In this document: positions 1 through 7,891 of the stretch, piece by piece
Layout of the letters: every line of letters begins with the position of its first letter
Numbering within the stretch: position 1 is the stretch's first letter
Origin: Gemmatimonadota bacterium
Lineage (GTDB): Bacteria; Gemmatimonadota; Gemmatimonadetes; Gemmatimonadales; Gemmatimonadaceae
Assembly: GCA_003134685.1 (NCBI GenBank)
Contig: PLCA01000002.1
Span: 62,001 to 126,000 of the forward strand
Length of the DNA: 64,000 bases
Direction: 5' to 3'
Position numbers and translations under genes: made by a program
Notes under the pieces: generated by a model
What the model was told of the DNA's origin: nothing
The model's input: only the letters and a program-made list of their open reading frames with translations
Database searches by the model: none

Positions 1-150
1 GCTACGATCGGCGTGGGATCAGCATGGCAGGGTAACATCCTCGCCGTGTCGAGCATCACGCTGAATGACAACGTTACGCTGCTCGGACGCGCGCTGACGC
101 GGATCGGTGCGGTAACGCTGGGCAACAATAACGTCATCACGCTGCCATAG
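1..150 (+). CDS. Ice-binding-like protein (DUF3494), C-terminal fragment
   Basis: The window opens inside this gene. The first 49 codons, read from base 1 to the TAG at 148-150, give a repeating hydrophobic/Thr/Asn pattern with WQGNILA, SITLNDNVTLLGRAL and GAVTLGNNNVI. This is how the beta-solenoid of DUF3494 ice-binding-like proteins ends. The family is secreted or surface-attached; some members bind ice, and in many soil bacteria the role is unproven. The N-terminal part, including any signal peptide, lies outside the window. A strong hairpin follows about 105 bases downstream. Family assignment rests on a short fragment, so an ice-binding activity is not established. Confidence 0.72.
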   Translation, partial: ATIGVGSAWQGNILAVSSITLNDNVTLLGRALTRIGAVTLGNNNVITLP

Positions 151-254
151 TACCGGCGAGAGCTGGGGCCGGACGACCGTCCGACTCCAGCCCCGCTCCG
201 GGCAGGAAGTTTCAAAGGAGAAGCAGTAAGTACCCGAGCCGAACACGGCTCTGC

Positions 255-296
255 GAAGATCTGCCGGGTGCGGAAGACCGCACCCGGCAGATCTTC
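255..296 (+). terminator. Long perfect hairpin, probable terminator
   Basis: A perfect 19-bp stem (255-273 paired with 278-296) with a 4-base loop AAGA. The arms start GAAGATCTGCCGGG. It lies downstream of the DUF3494 gene and upstream of the IS3 OrfA remnant. It is followed by AATCTTTC rather than a clean T-tract, so it may stop transcription or protect a 3' end. The structure is plain in the sequence; the function is inferred. Confidence 0.7.
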
Positions 297-317
297 AATC
301 TTTCAAGCGCATGCGGC

Positions 318-596
318 ATGGAGGATCAACCGATGCGACCAAGCAAATTCACTAAAGACCAGATCGTGCAGGCACTCCGGCAAGTGAAGGCCGGAACGCC
401 CGCCGTGCAGGTATGCCGTGAGATGGGAATCACGGAGACCACGTTTTACCGCTGGCGCAACAAGTACGATGGCGTGACGGTGAGCGGAGCGCGCGAAGTG
501 CGAGAGCTGCGCGACGAGAATCAGAAGCTCAAGCAGATCGTGACGAACCTTCTGCTCGACACGCGAGGATCAACCGACTTCCTTCGGAAGAAATAG
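318..596 (+). CDS. IS3-family OrfA-like transposase subunit, solitary remnant
   Basis: 92 residues from ATG 318; an in-frame ATG at 333 gives the more usual N-terminus MRPSKFTKDQI. The helix-turn-helix region (VQVCREMGITETTFYRWRNKY) and the leucine-zipper part (ELRDENQKLKQIV) match OrfA of the IS3 family, IS407-like group, which binds the inverted repeats and makes active transposase by -1 frameshifting into OrfB. No OrfB is present: the following 130 bases show no DDE-domain coding and lead straight into the GMC gene. The C-terminal residues DTRGSTDF are unlike the usual end of the family, although the final LRKK is kept. It is probably a dead fragment, or a captured DNA-binding protein. Confidence 0.8.
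   Translation: MEDQPMRPSKFTKDQIVQALRQVKAGTPAVQVCREMGITETTFYRWRNKYDGVTVSGAREVRELRDENQKLKQIVTNLLLDTRGSTDFLRKK
321..577 (+). repeat. 13-bp direct repeat within the OrfA remnant
   Basis: GAGGATCAACCGA occurs at 321-333, across the OrfA start, and again at 565-577, near its end, where it encodes the atypical RGSTD. The copies are 244 bases apart in the same orientation. They could come from a local duplication or repair event that replaced the normal OrfA tail; chance is possible. Confidence 0.55.
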
Positions 597-733
597 CCGC
601 CCTCGGGATGGGCGCCGCCTGCACCGGATCCAACGCACGTTGCAGCGGAAAATCACCCACGTATATTTTCCCCCTCCACTCGCCGCGCCCCGATCCCGGC
701 GCCAGCTTCGCCTACTCCTAGACAGGGCCTTCC

Positions 734-2425
734 GTGACCGCTGACGTCACCACCTTCGATGCGATCGTCGTGGGCTCGGGAATTTCCGGTGGGTGGGCAG
801 CCAAGGAGCTCTGCGAAAAGGGACTGAAGACGCTCGTTCTCGAGCGCGGGCGCAATGTAGTCCACATCAAGGACTACCCCACCATGAACCTCAACCCGTG
901 GGAGCTCCCGCATCGCGGCGCAATGTCGCGCCAGCAGCTGAAAGAGAATCCGCTCATAAGCAAGGCCGCGGGTTATGGCGAAGACACCGCTCACTTCTTC
1001 GTGAAGGACCGTGATCACCCATATGTGCAGGAAAAGCCTTTCGACTGGATCCGCGGCTACCAGGTCGGCGGCAAGTCGATCATCTGGGGGCGCGCCTGCC
1101 AGCGCTGGAGCAAATACGAATTCACGGCGCCAGAGCGACAGGGCTATGGGATCAACTGGCCGATAGGTTACGACGACGTCGCGCCCTGGTACTCGCACGT
1201 CGAGAAATTCATCGGAGTTTGCGGGAATCGCGATGGGCTCGAAGCGATGCCCGACGGCGAATACCTTCCGCCCTTCGATTTCAACTGCGTCGAGCGACAT
1301 CTGAGCGAGAAGGTCCACGCGCACTATGGCAACCGATACGTCGTGCAGGGCCGGTGGGCGCATCTCTCGAAGCCGAAGGAGATCCACCTCCAGCAGGGAC
1401 GCGGCACGTGCCAGGCTAGGAACCTGTGCATGCGCGGCTGTCCTTACGGCGGCTACTTCAGCTCGAACGCGTCCACTCTTCCCTGGGCGGCGAAAACCGG
1501 AAACCTGACGATCCGGCCCGACTCCATCGTCCATTCCATCATTTACGACGAAGCAAAAGGAAAAGCGACGGGCGTACGCGTGATCGACGCGCACACGCAC
1601 GCCATAACCGAGTACCACTCGCGCATCGTCTTCGTGAACGCATCCGCGCTCAACACGACTCTCATCCTCCTCAACTCGACCTCGAACCGATTTCCGCACG
1701 GACTCGGCAACGACAGCGGGCTGTTGGGGAAATACATCTGCCATCACAACTACCGCACCGGAGCGAACGGAAAAATCGACGGCTTCCAGGACAAATACTT
1801 CTACATTCGGAATCCCACCGAATGCATTCTCGTCAACTTCCGCAACCTCGGAAAGCAGGAGATGGACTTCGTGGGCGGTTACACCACGTTCACGGGAGCT
1901 TACCGGGAGCGCGGCGAGCCGACGACGGAGCGCGTCGGCGGTGAGTATAAGGACGCGCAGGCGCAGCCGGGCCCGTGGGGGATCTACATGTACATGCAGG
2001 GCGAGACGATTCCGAGGGAATCAAATCATGTCCGCCTGCACGAAAGTGAAAAGGACCAGTGGGGAATCCCGCGCCTGGTCACATCGGTCGGATACGACGA
2101 CAACTCTGAGAAGATGATTCGCGACTGGCGCACCGAGGCGAAAGCGATGCTCGAGGTCGCGGGCTGCCACGATGTCGAGTCGCACGACAACCATCAGGCT
2201 CCCGGGCTCGACATTCACGAGATGGGCGGCGCGCGCATGGGAAACGATCCAAAGAATTCGCTCCTCAACAAATGGAACCAGCTTCACGCCGTCCCCAACG
2301 TCTTCGTCACCGATGGCGCGTGCATGACGTCCACCGGCAACCAGAGCCCGTCCATCCTGTACATGGCGCTCACGGCACGCGCGGTGAATCACGCCGCTGA
2401 AGAGATGGGGAAGCAAAACCTGTGA
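734..2425 (+). CDS. GMC-family FAD-dependent sugar dehydrogenase, large subunit
   Basis: 563 residues from GTG 734. The N-terminal Rossmann motif GSGISGGWAAKE (about residues 14-25) binds FAD. A Cys-rich stretch in the middle (CQARNLCMRGCPYGG) is typical of membrane-associated sugar and gluconate dehydrogenases. The C-terminal GMC part carries HEMGGARMG and GNQSPS, which hold the catalytic His/Asn region. The next gene, 7 bases downstream, encodes a gluconate 2-dehydrogenase subunit-3-like protein, the usual partner. Together they likely oxidise a sugar or glycoside and pass electrons to a membrane cytochrome. Related pairs include glucoside 3-dehydrogenases, but the substrate cannot be read from sequence. 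No signal peptide is evident; export could piggyback on the Tat partner. Confidence 0.88.
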   Translation: MTADVTTFDAIVVGSGISGGWAAKELCEKGLKTLVLERGRNVVHIKDYPTMNLNPWELPHRGAMSRQQLKENPLISKAAGYGEDTAHFFVKDRDHPYVQEKPFDWIRGYQVGGKSIIWGRACQRWSKYEFTAPERQGYGINWPIGYDDVAPWYSHVEKFIGVCGNRDGLEAMPDGEYLPPFDFNCVERHLSEKVHAHYGNRYVVQGRWAHLSKPKEIHLQQGRGTCQARNLCMRGCPYGGYFSSNASTLPWAAKTGNLTIRPDSIVHSIIYDEAKGKATGVRVIDAHTHAITEYHSRIVFVNASALNTTLILLNSTSNRFPHGLGNDSGLLGKYICHHNYRTGANGKIDGFQDKYFYIRNPTECILVNFRNLGKQEMDFVGGYTTFTGAYRERGEPTTERVGGEYKDAQAQPGPWGIYMYMQGETIPRESNHVRLHESEKDQWGIPRLVTSVGYDDNSEKMIRDWRTEAKAMLEVAGCHDVESHDNHQAPGLDIHEMGGARMGNDPKNSLLNKWNQLHAVPNVFVTDGACMTSTGNQSPSILYMALTARAVNHAAEEMGKQNL

Positions 2426-2432
2426 GGACCTC

Positions 2433-2990
2433 ATGCCTCAGATGAACCGACGCGAGGCGGTGAAAGCCACGACCGCTTTGGTGGGGAGCGTGCTGCTCAC
2501 ATCCAACGGTTTCCTGATCGCATGCGCTCGCGACGCGAACACAGCAGCCGGGAAAACGCTGACGCTCGACGACCAATCGCTGATCGAGGAGATCGCGGAT
2601 ACCCTGCTGCCGGCAACCCCTTCATCTCCAGGCGCGAAGGCGGCGGGCGCCGGTGCGGCGATCAACCTGCTGCTCACCGACTGCTACGAGCCGGACCAAC
2701 AGAAGCGCGTGGTGGACGGATTGAAGGAATTCCGCAGCATGTGCCGCCAGCGTTGTGGCGACAACTTCGCATCACTGCCTCAAAAGGATCGCGAGCAGGT
2801 ACTGCGCGATGTCGACGCCGAGGCGGGAAAGGCAGGCCCTACGCACTATTTCGGCTTCGTTCGCCAGCTGTCGCTTCAGGCGTATTTCTCGTCCGAGATC
2901 GGGATGACGAAGGCGCTCCGCTACGTAATGGTTCCCGGAAAATGGGTCGGCTGCGTTCCGCTGTCGCCAGGCCAGCCCGCCTGGGCATGA
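2433..2990 (+). CDS. Gluconate 2-dehydrogenase subunit 3-like protein (Tat-exported)
   Basis: 185 residues from ATG 2433; ATG 2442 is an alternative. The N-terminus (NRREAVKATTALVGSVLL) is a Tat-type signal with a twin-Arg-like NRRE start and hydrophobic core, followed by the subunit-3 domain (DDQSLIEEIADTLLPAT). This small subunit accompanies GMC-type flavoprotein dehydrogenases and helps them to the periplasm. It begins 7 bases after the GMC stop, with GAGG just upstream. The C-terminus ends in a small aromatic motif (GKWVGCVPLSPGQPAWA). No dedicated cytochrome c subunit lies next to it, so the electron acceptor must be encoded elsewhere. Confidence 0.87.
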   Translation: MPQMNRREAVKATTALVGSVLLTSNGFLIACARDANTAAGKTLTLDDQSLIEEIADTLLPATPSSPGAKAAGAGAAINLLLTDCYEPDQQKRVVDGLKEFRSMCRQRCGDNFASLPQKDREQVLRDVDAEAGKAGPTHYFGFVRQLSLQAYFSSEIGMTKALRYVMVPGKWVGCVPLSPGQPAWA

Positions 2991-3035
2991 CGTGACCGCG
3001 ATTCGCTGTCAAACGTCCATGACATCCAACAACGC

Positions 3036-4145
3036 ATGGTGTCGAAGGTAAGAATCGGAATCGTCGGCTCACGCTTCCAGGCGGATTGCATCGCCACCTC
3101 GGTGAAAGCGATGCCGGAAGAGATGGAGGTTGTCGCCGTTGCGTCCCCGACCAAGGGGAACGCCGAAGCGTTCGCGCAGCGTCATGCGATCCCGCGTTTC
3201 TATTCCGACTACCGGGAAATGTTGAGCGACCCCGAGATCGAGATGATCTCCATCACCGCGCCAAATCGGCTGCACGCACAGATGACGATCGACGCCGCGC
3301 GCGCCGGCAAGCACGTCGTCTGCGAGAAGCCGCTCTGCGTGACGCTCGAGGAAGCGGACGCCATGATCGACGCGTGCGCGAAGGCCGGCGTGCTGCTCAT
3401 GTACGCCGAGGAGCTCTTCTTCGCGCCGAAGTACGTGAAGGCGAAGCAGATGGCCGACGAAGGGGCGTTCGGTCGCATTCATCTGGTAAAGCAAGGCGAA
3501 AAGCACTCGGGTCCGCACTCCGAGTGGTTCTGGGACGTGAACCAGTCCGGCGGCGGCGCCCTCATGGACCTCGGCTGCCACGGCATTGCTTTCTGCTGGT
3601 GGTTTCTCGGCAAGCAGAAAATTAAGAGCGTGTATGCCCAACTCTCGACCCAGGTCAACGCCGCGCGCACACAAGGCGACGACGAGGCAATCACCATCAT
3701 CGAGTTCGAGAACGGCGCGGTCGGCATGGTCGAGAGCAGCTGGAACCGGCCCGGCGGAATGGACGACTCAATAGAGGTCTTCGGCGACAAGGGTCAGACG
3801 TACGCCGACATGCTGATGGGCAACGCTCTACCGACCTACTCCGAAGTCGGGTTCGGCTACGCTGTCGAGAAAGCCGCCTCCACGAAAGGCTGGACGTATC
3901 CAGTGTTCGAGGAGCACTGGAATTACGGGTTTCCGCAAGAGATGCGACACTTCGCGCGCTGCGTGCGCGGCAAGGAGACGCCGATTTCCGACGGCGAGAC
4001 GGGGCGAGTCGTGCAGGAAGTTCTTTACGCAGCTTACGCGTCGGCGGGGCTCGGTCGAAAGATCGCCCTGCCCTTCAGACCAAGGGGAATCGCCAAACCG
4101 ATCGATCTCTGGAAGAAACCGGAGCTGGCAAGAGCGGCGCTCTGA
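3036..4145 (+). CDS. Gfo/Idh/MocA-family oxidoreductase
   Basis: 369 residues from ATG 3036. The N-terminal Rossmann fold (VRIGIVGSRFQADCIA) binds NAD(P). It is followed by the family motif CEKPLCVTLEEAD with the conserved EKP lysine, then a catalytic-region GGGALMDLGCHGIAFCWWFLG. Members oxidise or reduce sugar, inositol or keto-sugar hydroxyls, and some work on 3-keto-glycosides. Its place right after a GMC sugar dehydrogenase pair and 1 base overlapping a ROK kinase suggests it processes the oxidised sugar in the cytoplasm. Substrate unknown. Confidence 0.87.
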   Translation: MVSKVRIGIVGSRFQADCIATSVKAMPEEMEVVAVASPTKGNAEAFAQRHAIPRFYSDYREMLSDPEIEMISITAPNRLHAQMTIDAARAGKHVVCEKPLCVTLEEADAMIDACAKAGVLLMYAEELFFAPKYVKAKQMADEGAFGRIHLVKQGEKHSGPHSEWFWDVNQSGGGALMDLGCHGIAFCWWFLGKQKIKSVYAQLSTQVNAARTQGDDEAITIIEFENGAVGMVESSWNRPGGMDDSIEVFGDKGQTYADMLMGNALPTYSEVGFGYAVEKAASTKGWTYPVFEEHWNYGFPQEMRHFARCVRGKETPISDGETGRVVQEVLYAAYASAGLGRKIALPFRPRGIAKPIDLWKKPELARAAL

Positions 4146-5047
4146 TGCGGATCGCCGGAGCGATCGACATCGGCGGGAGCGCCACCAAGATCGGAATCGT
4201 CGCCGAGGATGGCGGCATCGTCCGGCGGGACTCCGTTCCGACCGGGCTTCACGGCGAGCCGACAGTACTCATCGATGCGATAGTATCGTCGCTCGGTTCT
4301 ATGCTGAGTGCCGTGAGCGGTGAGGCATCACCGGTGCCTGGAATTGGCGTGTCTGTCGCGGGCTTTCTCAACCGCGACCGCTCGGCGATGATCCACAACG
4401 CGAACCTCCCGGCCCTGCGCGAGTTTCCGCTGCGTCGATCGCTCGAGGAGCGACTCTCTCTTCCCTGCCTGCTCGAAGTAGACTCGAACGCGTCCACCGT
4501 CGCGGAATATCGTCACGGGGCCGGCAGAGGCTCGACGCGATTGCTGGGAGTAACGGTCGGCACCGGTCTGGGTGGGGGAGTGATCATCGATGGCAAGCTG
4601 CTGCGCTACACGGGCGAGTGCGCGGGTGACCTTGGACACATCATTCTCGATCCGAAGGGACGACTCTGCACGTGTGGCGCGCGCGGTTGTCTCGAGGCCA
4701 TGGTGGACTCTGCGTCGGTGTCGGAACGCGGGGGAGGACGCCCGGTCCGCGACATAATCCGGAGCGCGCACGAAGGCGATCAGCTCGGACTCAATGTGCT
4801 GGCCGAGACCGGTTGGTGGCTCGGACTCGGGCTCGCGTCGCTCTCGCCGATTTTCTCTCCGGACAGAATCGTCGTGGGCGGAGGAATCGCTGCCGCCGGG
4901 GACTTGTTGATCGATCCGACGAAGGCGAGCTATCGTGAGCACGCGCGTCCGGAGTTTCGCGACAAGACAGAGATCGTTGGGTCGTCGTTCGAGGGATGGG
5001 AGGGGATTGTTGGCGCCGCCAGTCTCTTCCTCGATCCGCTAGCATAG
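4145..5047 (+). CDS. ROK-family sugar kinase
   Basis: 300 residues. ATG 4145 overlaps the preceding TGA (TGATG), indicating translational coupling. The N-terminal phosphate loop AIDIGGSATKIGIV, the catalytic-Asp region NDANA-like EVDSNAST, and GTGLGGGVIIDGKL match ROK kinases. The zinc motif is present as CTCGARGCLEA. Such enzymes phosphorylate glucose, N-acetyl-sugars or fructose; some ROK proteins are regulators, but this one has no N-terminal helix-turn-helix. It likely phosphorylates the sugar handled by the cluster before the NagB-like enzyme acts. Confidence 0.88.
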   Translation: MRIAGAIDIGGSATKIGIVAEDGGIVRRDSVPTGLHGEPTVLIDAIVSSLGSMLSAVSGEASPVPGIGVSVAGFLNRDRSAMIHNANLPALREFPLRRSLEERLSLPCLLEVDSNASTVAEYRHGAGRGSTRLLGVTVGTGLGGGVIIDGKLLRYTGECAGDLGHIILDPKGRLCTCGARGCLEAMVDSASVSERGGGRPVRDIIRSAHEGDQLGLNVLAETGWWLGLGLASLSPIFSPDRIVVGGGIAAAGDLLIDPTKASYREHARPEFRDKTEIVGSSFEGWEGIVGAASLFLDPLA

Positions 5048-5053
5048 CTATCC

Positions 5054-5854
5054 ATGTCCCGGACATCCGTGACCGTTTTTCCGTCGGCCGACGCCATCGG
5101 TGAGCATCTGGCGAAGCGTCTGCTCTCCCAAATAGAACGGTCGCGTGTTTCGGGCAGGCGTTTCGTCCTCGGCTGTCCTACCGGTCGGACGCCGCGTCCG
5201 GTGTACGGCGCGATGGCGCGGCGACTTGCGCAGAATCCACAGAACCTGAGCCACCTCGTCCTGGTGATGATGGATGAGTATCTCGTTGCCGTAGATGGCG
5301 AATTCAGATACGCGTCGGCCGACGAGCCGTGGTCCTGTCATCACTTCGCTCGCGTCGAGATCGCGGACCGCCTGAACGCGGGACTGCCACCGGCGCGCGG
5401 GCTGCGCGACGATTCGATCTGGTTTCCCGACCCGCGCGATCCGGCCGCGTACGATGCAAAGATCGCGGACGCCGGAGGAGTCGACTACTTCATCCTGGCG
5501 TCCGGCGCCAGCGACGGACATGTCGCGTTCAACCCGCCCGGGAGCGGTCGCGATAGTTGCACGCGCATCATTCAGCTTTCAGAAGAGACTCGTCGCGACA
5601 ACCTGCAAACCTTTCCGGCGTTCGGCACGCTGGCCGCTGTTCCAAGCCATGGGATTAGCGTCGGCATCGACACCATCGCATCGGCAAAGGAGAGCGCGAT
5701 GATTGTGTGGGGTGCCGGTAAGCGTCTGACGCTGACTCGAATTCGTAGCGCCGAGCGTTACGAACCGGATTGGCCGGCCACCGTGATTCACGAGTGTGCT
5801 GTTGGAGAGGTACTCACGGACACGGACGCCGCCGAGCCGCTGGCCAGACGTTGA
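5054..5854 (+). CDS. Glucosamine-6-phosphate deaminase/6-phosphogluconolactonase family protein (NagB-like)
   Basis: 266 residues from ATG 5054, six bases after the ROK gene. Motifs of the NagB fold are visible: the phosphate loop GCPTGRTPRPVYG, MMDEYL (family usually LDEY), and ASGASDGHVAFNPPGS, which matches the deaminase signature GxDGHIAFNEPG. GlcN6P deaminases convert an amino-sugar phosphate to fructose-6-P and ammonia. The variations (GCPTG, ASGASDGH) leave the exact substrate open. The last bases overlap the next start (TTGA). The ROK kinase supplies a plausible phosphorylated substrate. Confidence 0.82.
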   Translation: MSRTSVTVFPSADAIGEHLAKRLLSQIERSRVSGRRFVLGCPTGRTPRPVYGAMARRLAQNPQNLSHLVLVMMDEYLVAVDGEFRYASADEPWSCHHFARVEIADRLNAGLPPARGLRDDSIWFPDPRDPAAYDAKIADAGGVDYFILASGASDGHVAFNPPGSGRDSCTRIIQLSEETRRDNLQTFPAFGTLAAVPSHGISVGIDTIASAKESAMIVWGAGKRLTLTRIRSAERYEPDWPATVIHECAVGEVLTDTDAAEPLARR

Positions 5855-6507
5855 CCCTCGTTGAGGCCGCGGTCGAAACGCTCAATTCCGGTCTCGCTGC
5901 GGAGCGCGCCGGTGCTGACCGGATCGAGCTGTGCGACAATCTGAACGATGGCGGCACCACTCCAGGCGCAGGACTAATCGCCGCCGTTGCCAAGCGGATG
6001 CGGCTTCCGGTGTTCGTGCTGATTCGACCGCGCGCCGGCGGCTTCGTCTATTCGGACGAGGAATTCGATACGATGGTTCGCGACATCGGGCTGGCCGTTA
6101 GGATGGGCATCGCCGGAATCGTGACTGGCGCGCTCACTCCCGATGGTCGCGTCGACGCTACGCGCATGCGCACTCTGGTCAAAGCGGCAGCCGGACTGCC
6201 CGTCACATTCCATCGCGCGATTGATTCCGCGGTGAATCTGCCGGCCGCGCTCGAGGAGACGATTGAAGCGGGCGCAAGCAGAGTGCTCACGTCAGGAGGT
6301 GCTGCGACGGCATTGGAGGGCGTGGATCTCATCGCAACGCTGGTAGATCAGGCGCGAGCACGGATCACGGTCGTTGCCGGCGGCGGCATTCGGGAGCACA
6401 ATGTGCGCGATGTGATCTCACAGACAGGCGTTCGTGAAATCCACGCTCGACTCGCCGATGAGGCGCAAATGCAGGGACTGGTCGACGTCGTGAGAAGAAA
6501 CTGCTGA
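5851..6507 (+). CDS. cutC: CutC-family TIM-barrel protein
   Basis: 218 residues from TTG 5851, which overlaps the NagB-like stop as TTGA. This start fits the family, whose proteins begin a few residues before the first barrel strand; no ATG is suitably placed. Seen motifs: AGADRIELCDNLNDGGTTPG, VLIRPRAGGFVYS, GIVTGALTPDGRVD, TFHRAID, VLTSGG and VVAGGGI. CutC was named for copper homeostasis, but its direct role in copper is doubtful. The fold and conserved barrel mouth look enzymatic, and this copy is coupled to sugar-phosphate genes rather than to the copper genes 50 kb away. Confidence 0.9.
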   Translation: MTLVEAAVETLNSGLAAERAGADRIELCDNLNDGGTTPGAGLIAAVAKRMRLPVFVLIRPRAGGFVYSDEEFDTMVRDIGLAVRMGIAGIVTGALTPDGRVDATRMRTLVKAAAGLPVTFHRAIDSAVNLPAALEETIEAGASRVLTSGGAATALEGVDLIATLVDQARARITVVAGGGIREHNVRDVISQTGVREIHARLADEAQMQGLVDVVRRNC

Positions 6508-6567
6508 GTCAGGGGAACGTGTAGCGCCAGAGGTGTCCGCTTAGCATTTTAGAATGCAGGCCCTGAC
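6508..6567 (+). terminator. Nested inverted repeats after the sugar cluster
   Basis: GTCAGGG at 6508-6514, directly after the cutC stop, pairs with CCCTGAC at 6561-6567. Inside lies a small hairpin, GCATT-TTAG-AATGC, at 6544-6557. The arrangement could end the sugar operon or structure the 5' end of the DUF2277 transcript. No T-run follows. Confidence 0.4.
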
Positions 6568-6596
6568 TGTATACCCGTGCTAAGAGGAGTACGAGG

Positions 6597-6863
6597 ATGT
6601 GCCGCAACATCAAGACGCTCGCCAACTTCGAGCCACCCGCGACTGACGACGAGATCCGCGCGTCATCGCTTCAATTCGTGCGAAAACTGAGCGGGACAAC
6701 TAAGCCGTCGCGCGCAAACGAAGAGGCGTTCAAGCAAGCGGTCGAGGAGGTGACCGCGGCCGCGCATCGACTTGTCCACTCGCTACATACCAACGCCCCG
6801 CCTCGAAACCGAGAAGTTGAAATGCAGAAAGCGAAGGAGAGATCGCTCAAGCGGTTCGCGTAA
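6597..6863 (+). CDS. DUF2277 family protein
   Basis: 88 residues from ATG 6597, preceded by AGAGGAG. The start MCRNIKTLANFEPPATDDEI and the body SLQFVRKLSGTTKPSRANEEAF match the small soluble DUF2277 family, whose members nearly all begin MCRNI. The family has no known function. It stands alone here, about 90 bases after the sugar cluster and 98 bases before the protease cassette. Confidence 0.88.
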   Translation: MCRNIKTLANFEPPATDDEIRASSLQFVRKLSGTTKPSRANEEAFKQAVEEVTAAAHRLVHSLHTNAPPRNREVEMQKAKERSLKRFA

Positions 6864-6961
6864 GATGACTGGACAACTGACGAGCCTCCCCCATTCATCC
6901 GATACCGAAGCAGCAGCAAACCCGCGAGTGTGACTACGAGTCCCTCTCACACCGGGTTTGC

Positions 6962-7891
6962 ATGTCAACAAAATCAGATACCAGCTCCAGCACACTCGCC
7001 GAACTCTCCTCGCAGCTCGCAGCGGCGGTAGCGACGGCGGGCAATTCCGTCGTCGCCATTCACGCGCGACGTCGCATTCCATCGAGTGGAATCGTCTGGC
7101 GTGACGGGGTGATCGTCAGCGCCAGCCATACGGTGAGGCGCGATGACGAGATCCCTGTCACACTCCCTAACGGCGATTCCGTGGTCGCGACTGCCGCCGG
7201 ACGCGACCCGGCGACCGATCTGATCGCGCTCCGCGTCGAGGGGGCGAAGGCGCACGTCGCTCCAAGGGCGGATTCCAGCTCGCTTCGCGTTGGCTCACTC
7301 GTTCTCGCCGTCGGACGACCCGGACGCAACGTTTCCGCGAGCTTCGGCATCATCAGCGCGGTCGGTGAAGGATGGCGCAGCTGGCAGGGGGCGCGCATCG
7401 ATCGTGTTTTCAGGCTCGACCTGTCGGTGTACGACGGATTCTCCGGGGGCCCGCTCGTCGATGCATCTGGCGCCGTGCTCGGACTCAATAATTCCGCGCT
7501 GGCTCGCGGAACTCCGATGGCGCTGCCGGCGAAGGCGGTCGATCGCGTTCTCGACGAGCTGCTCGAGCGCGGTCATGTTCGGCGCCCATTCATTGGTGTC
7601 GCCGTCCAGCCGGTCGCGCTTTCCGCGTCCGTCGTCAAGCGGCACAAGCTCCCGAGTGATCCCGGGCTCCTCATTGTCTCGATCGCCGATTCATCTCCCG
7701 CTGACAAGGCTGGACTCCTCCTCGGCGATGTTCTGCTCGAAGCGAACGAACAAGCGCTCGGTCGACCGGACGACCTGCTCGACGCTCTGTCCAGCGTTCC
7801 GAGCGGCGGCGCGGTTACGCTCAAGGTTCTCCGAGGCGGCACCATCAAGGCTGTCTCCGTCACCCCGGCTGATCGCGGAGAAGGAGAATGA
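6962..7891 (+). CDS. HtrA/S1C-type serine protease with PDZ domain, no signal peptide
   Basis: 309 residues from ATG 6962. A trypsin-like domain (about 20-195) carries the triad His56 (SASHTV), Asp86 (DPATDLIAL) and Ser161 (GFSGGPLVD, where the family usually has GNSGGP). A PDZ domain follows (about 205-300; FIGVAVQP, ADKAGLLLGDVLLEAN). HtrA proteases degrade or regulate misfolded proteins, normally in the periplasm; here the N-terminus is polar (MSTKSDTSSSTLAEL), with no export signal, so it is probably cytoplasmic. It overlaps the next protease gene by 4 bases (ATGA). The G-N to G-F change next to the catalytic Ser may alter activity. Confidence 0.85.
   Translation: MSTKSDTSSSTLAELSSQLAAAVATAGNSVVAIHARRRIPSSGIVWRDGVIVSASHTVRRDDEIPVTLPNGDSVVATAAGRDPATDLIALRVEGAKAHVAPRADSSSLRVGSLVLAVGRPGRNVSASFGIISAVGEGWRSWQGARIDRVFRLDLSVYDGFSGGPLVDASGAVLGLNNSALARGTPMALPAKAVDRVLDELLERGHVRRPFIGVAVQPVALSASVVKRHKLPSDPGLLIVSIADSSPADKAGLLLGDVLLEANEQALGRPDDLLDALSSVPSGGAVTLKVLRGGTIKAVSVTPADRGEGE

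Noticed and set aside
653-1747. Long minus-strand frame of 364 codons opposite the GMC gene
   Set aside because: It is antisense to a clear GMC enzyme, has Arg/Val/Asp-heavy shadow composition and no domain.
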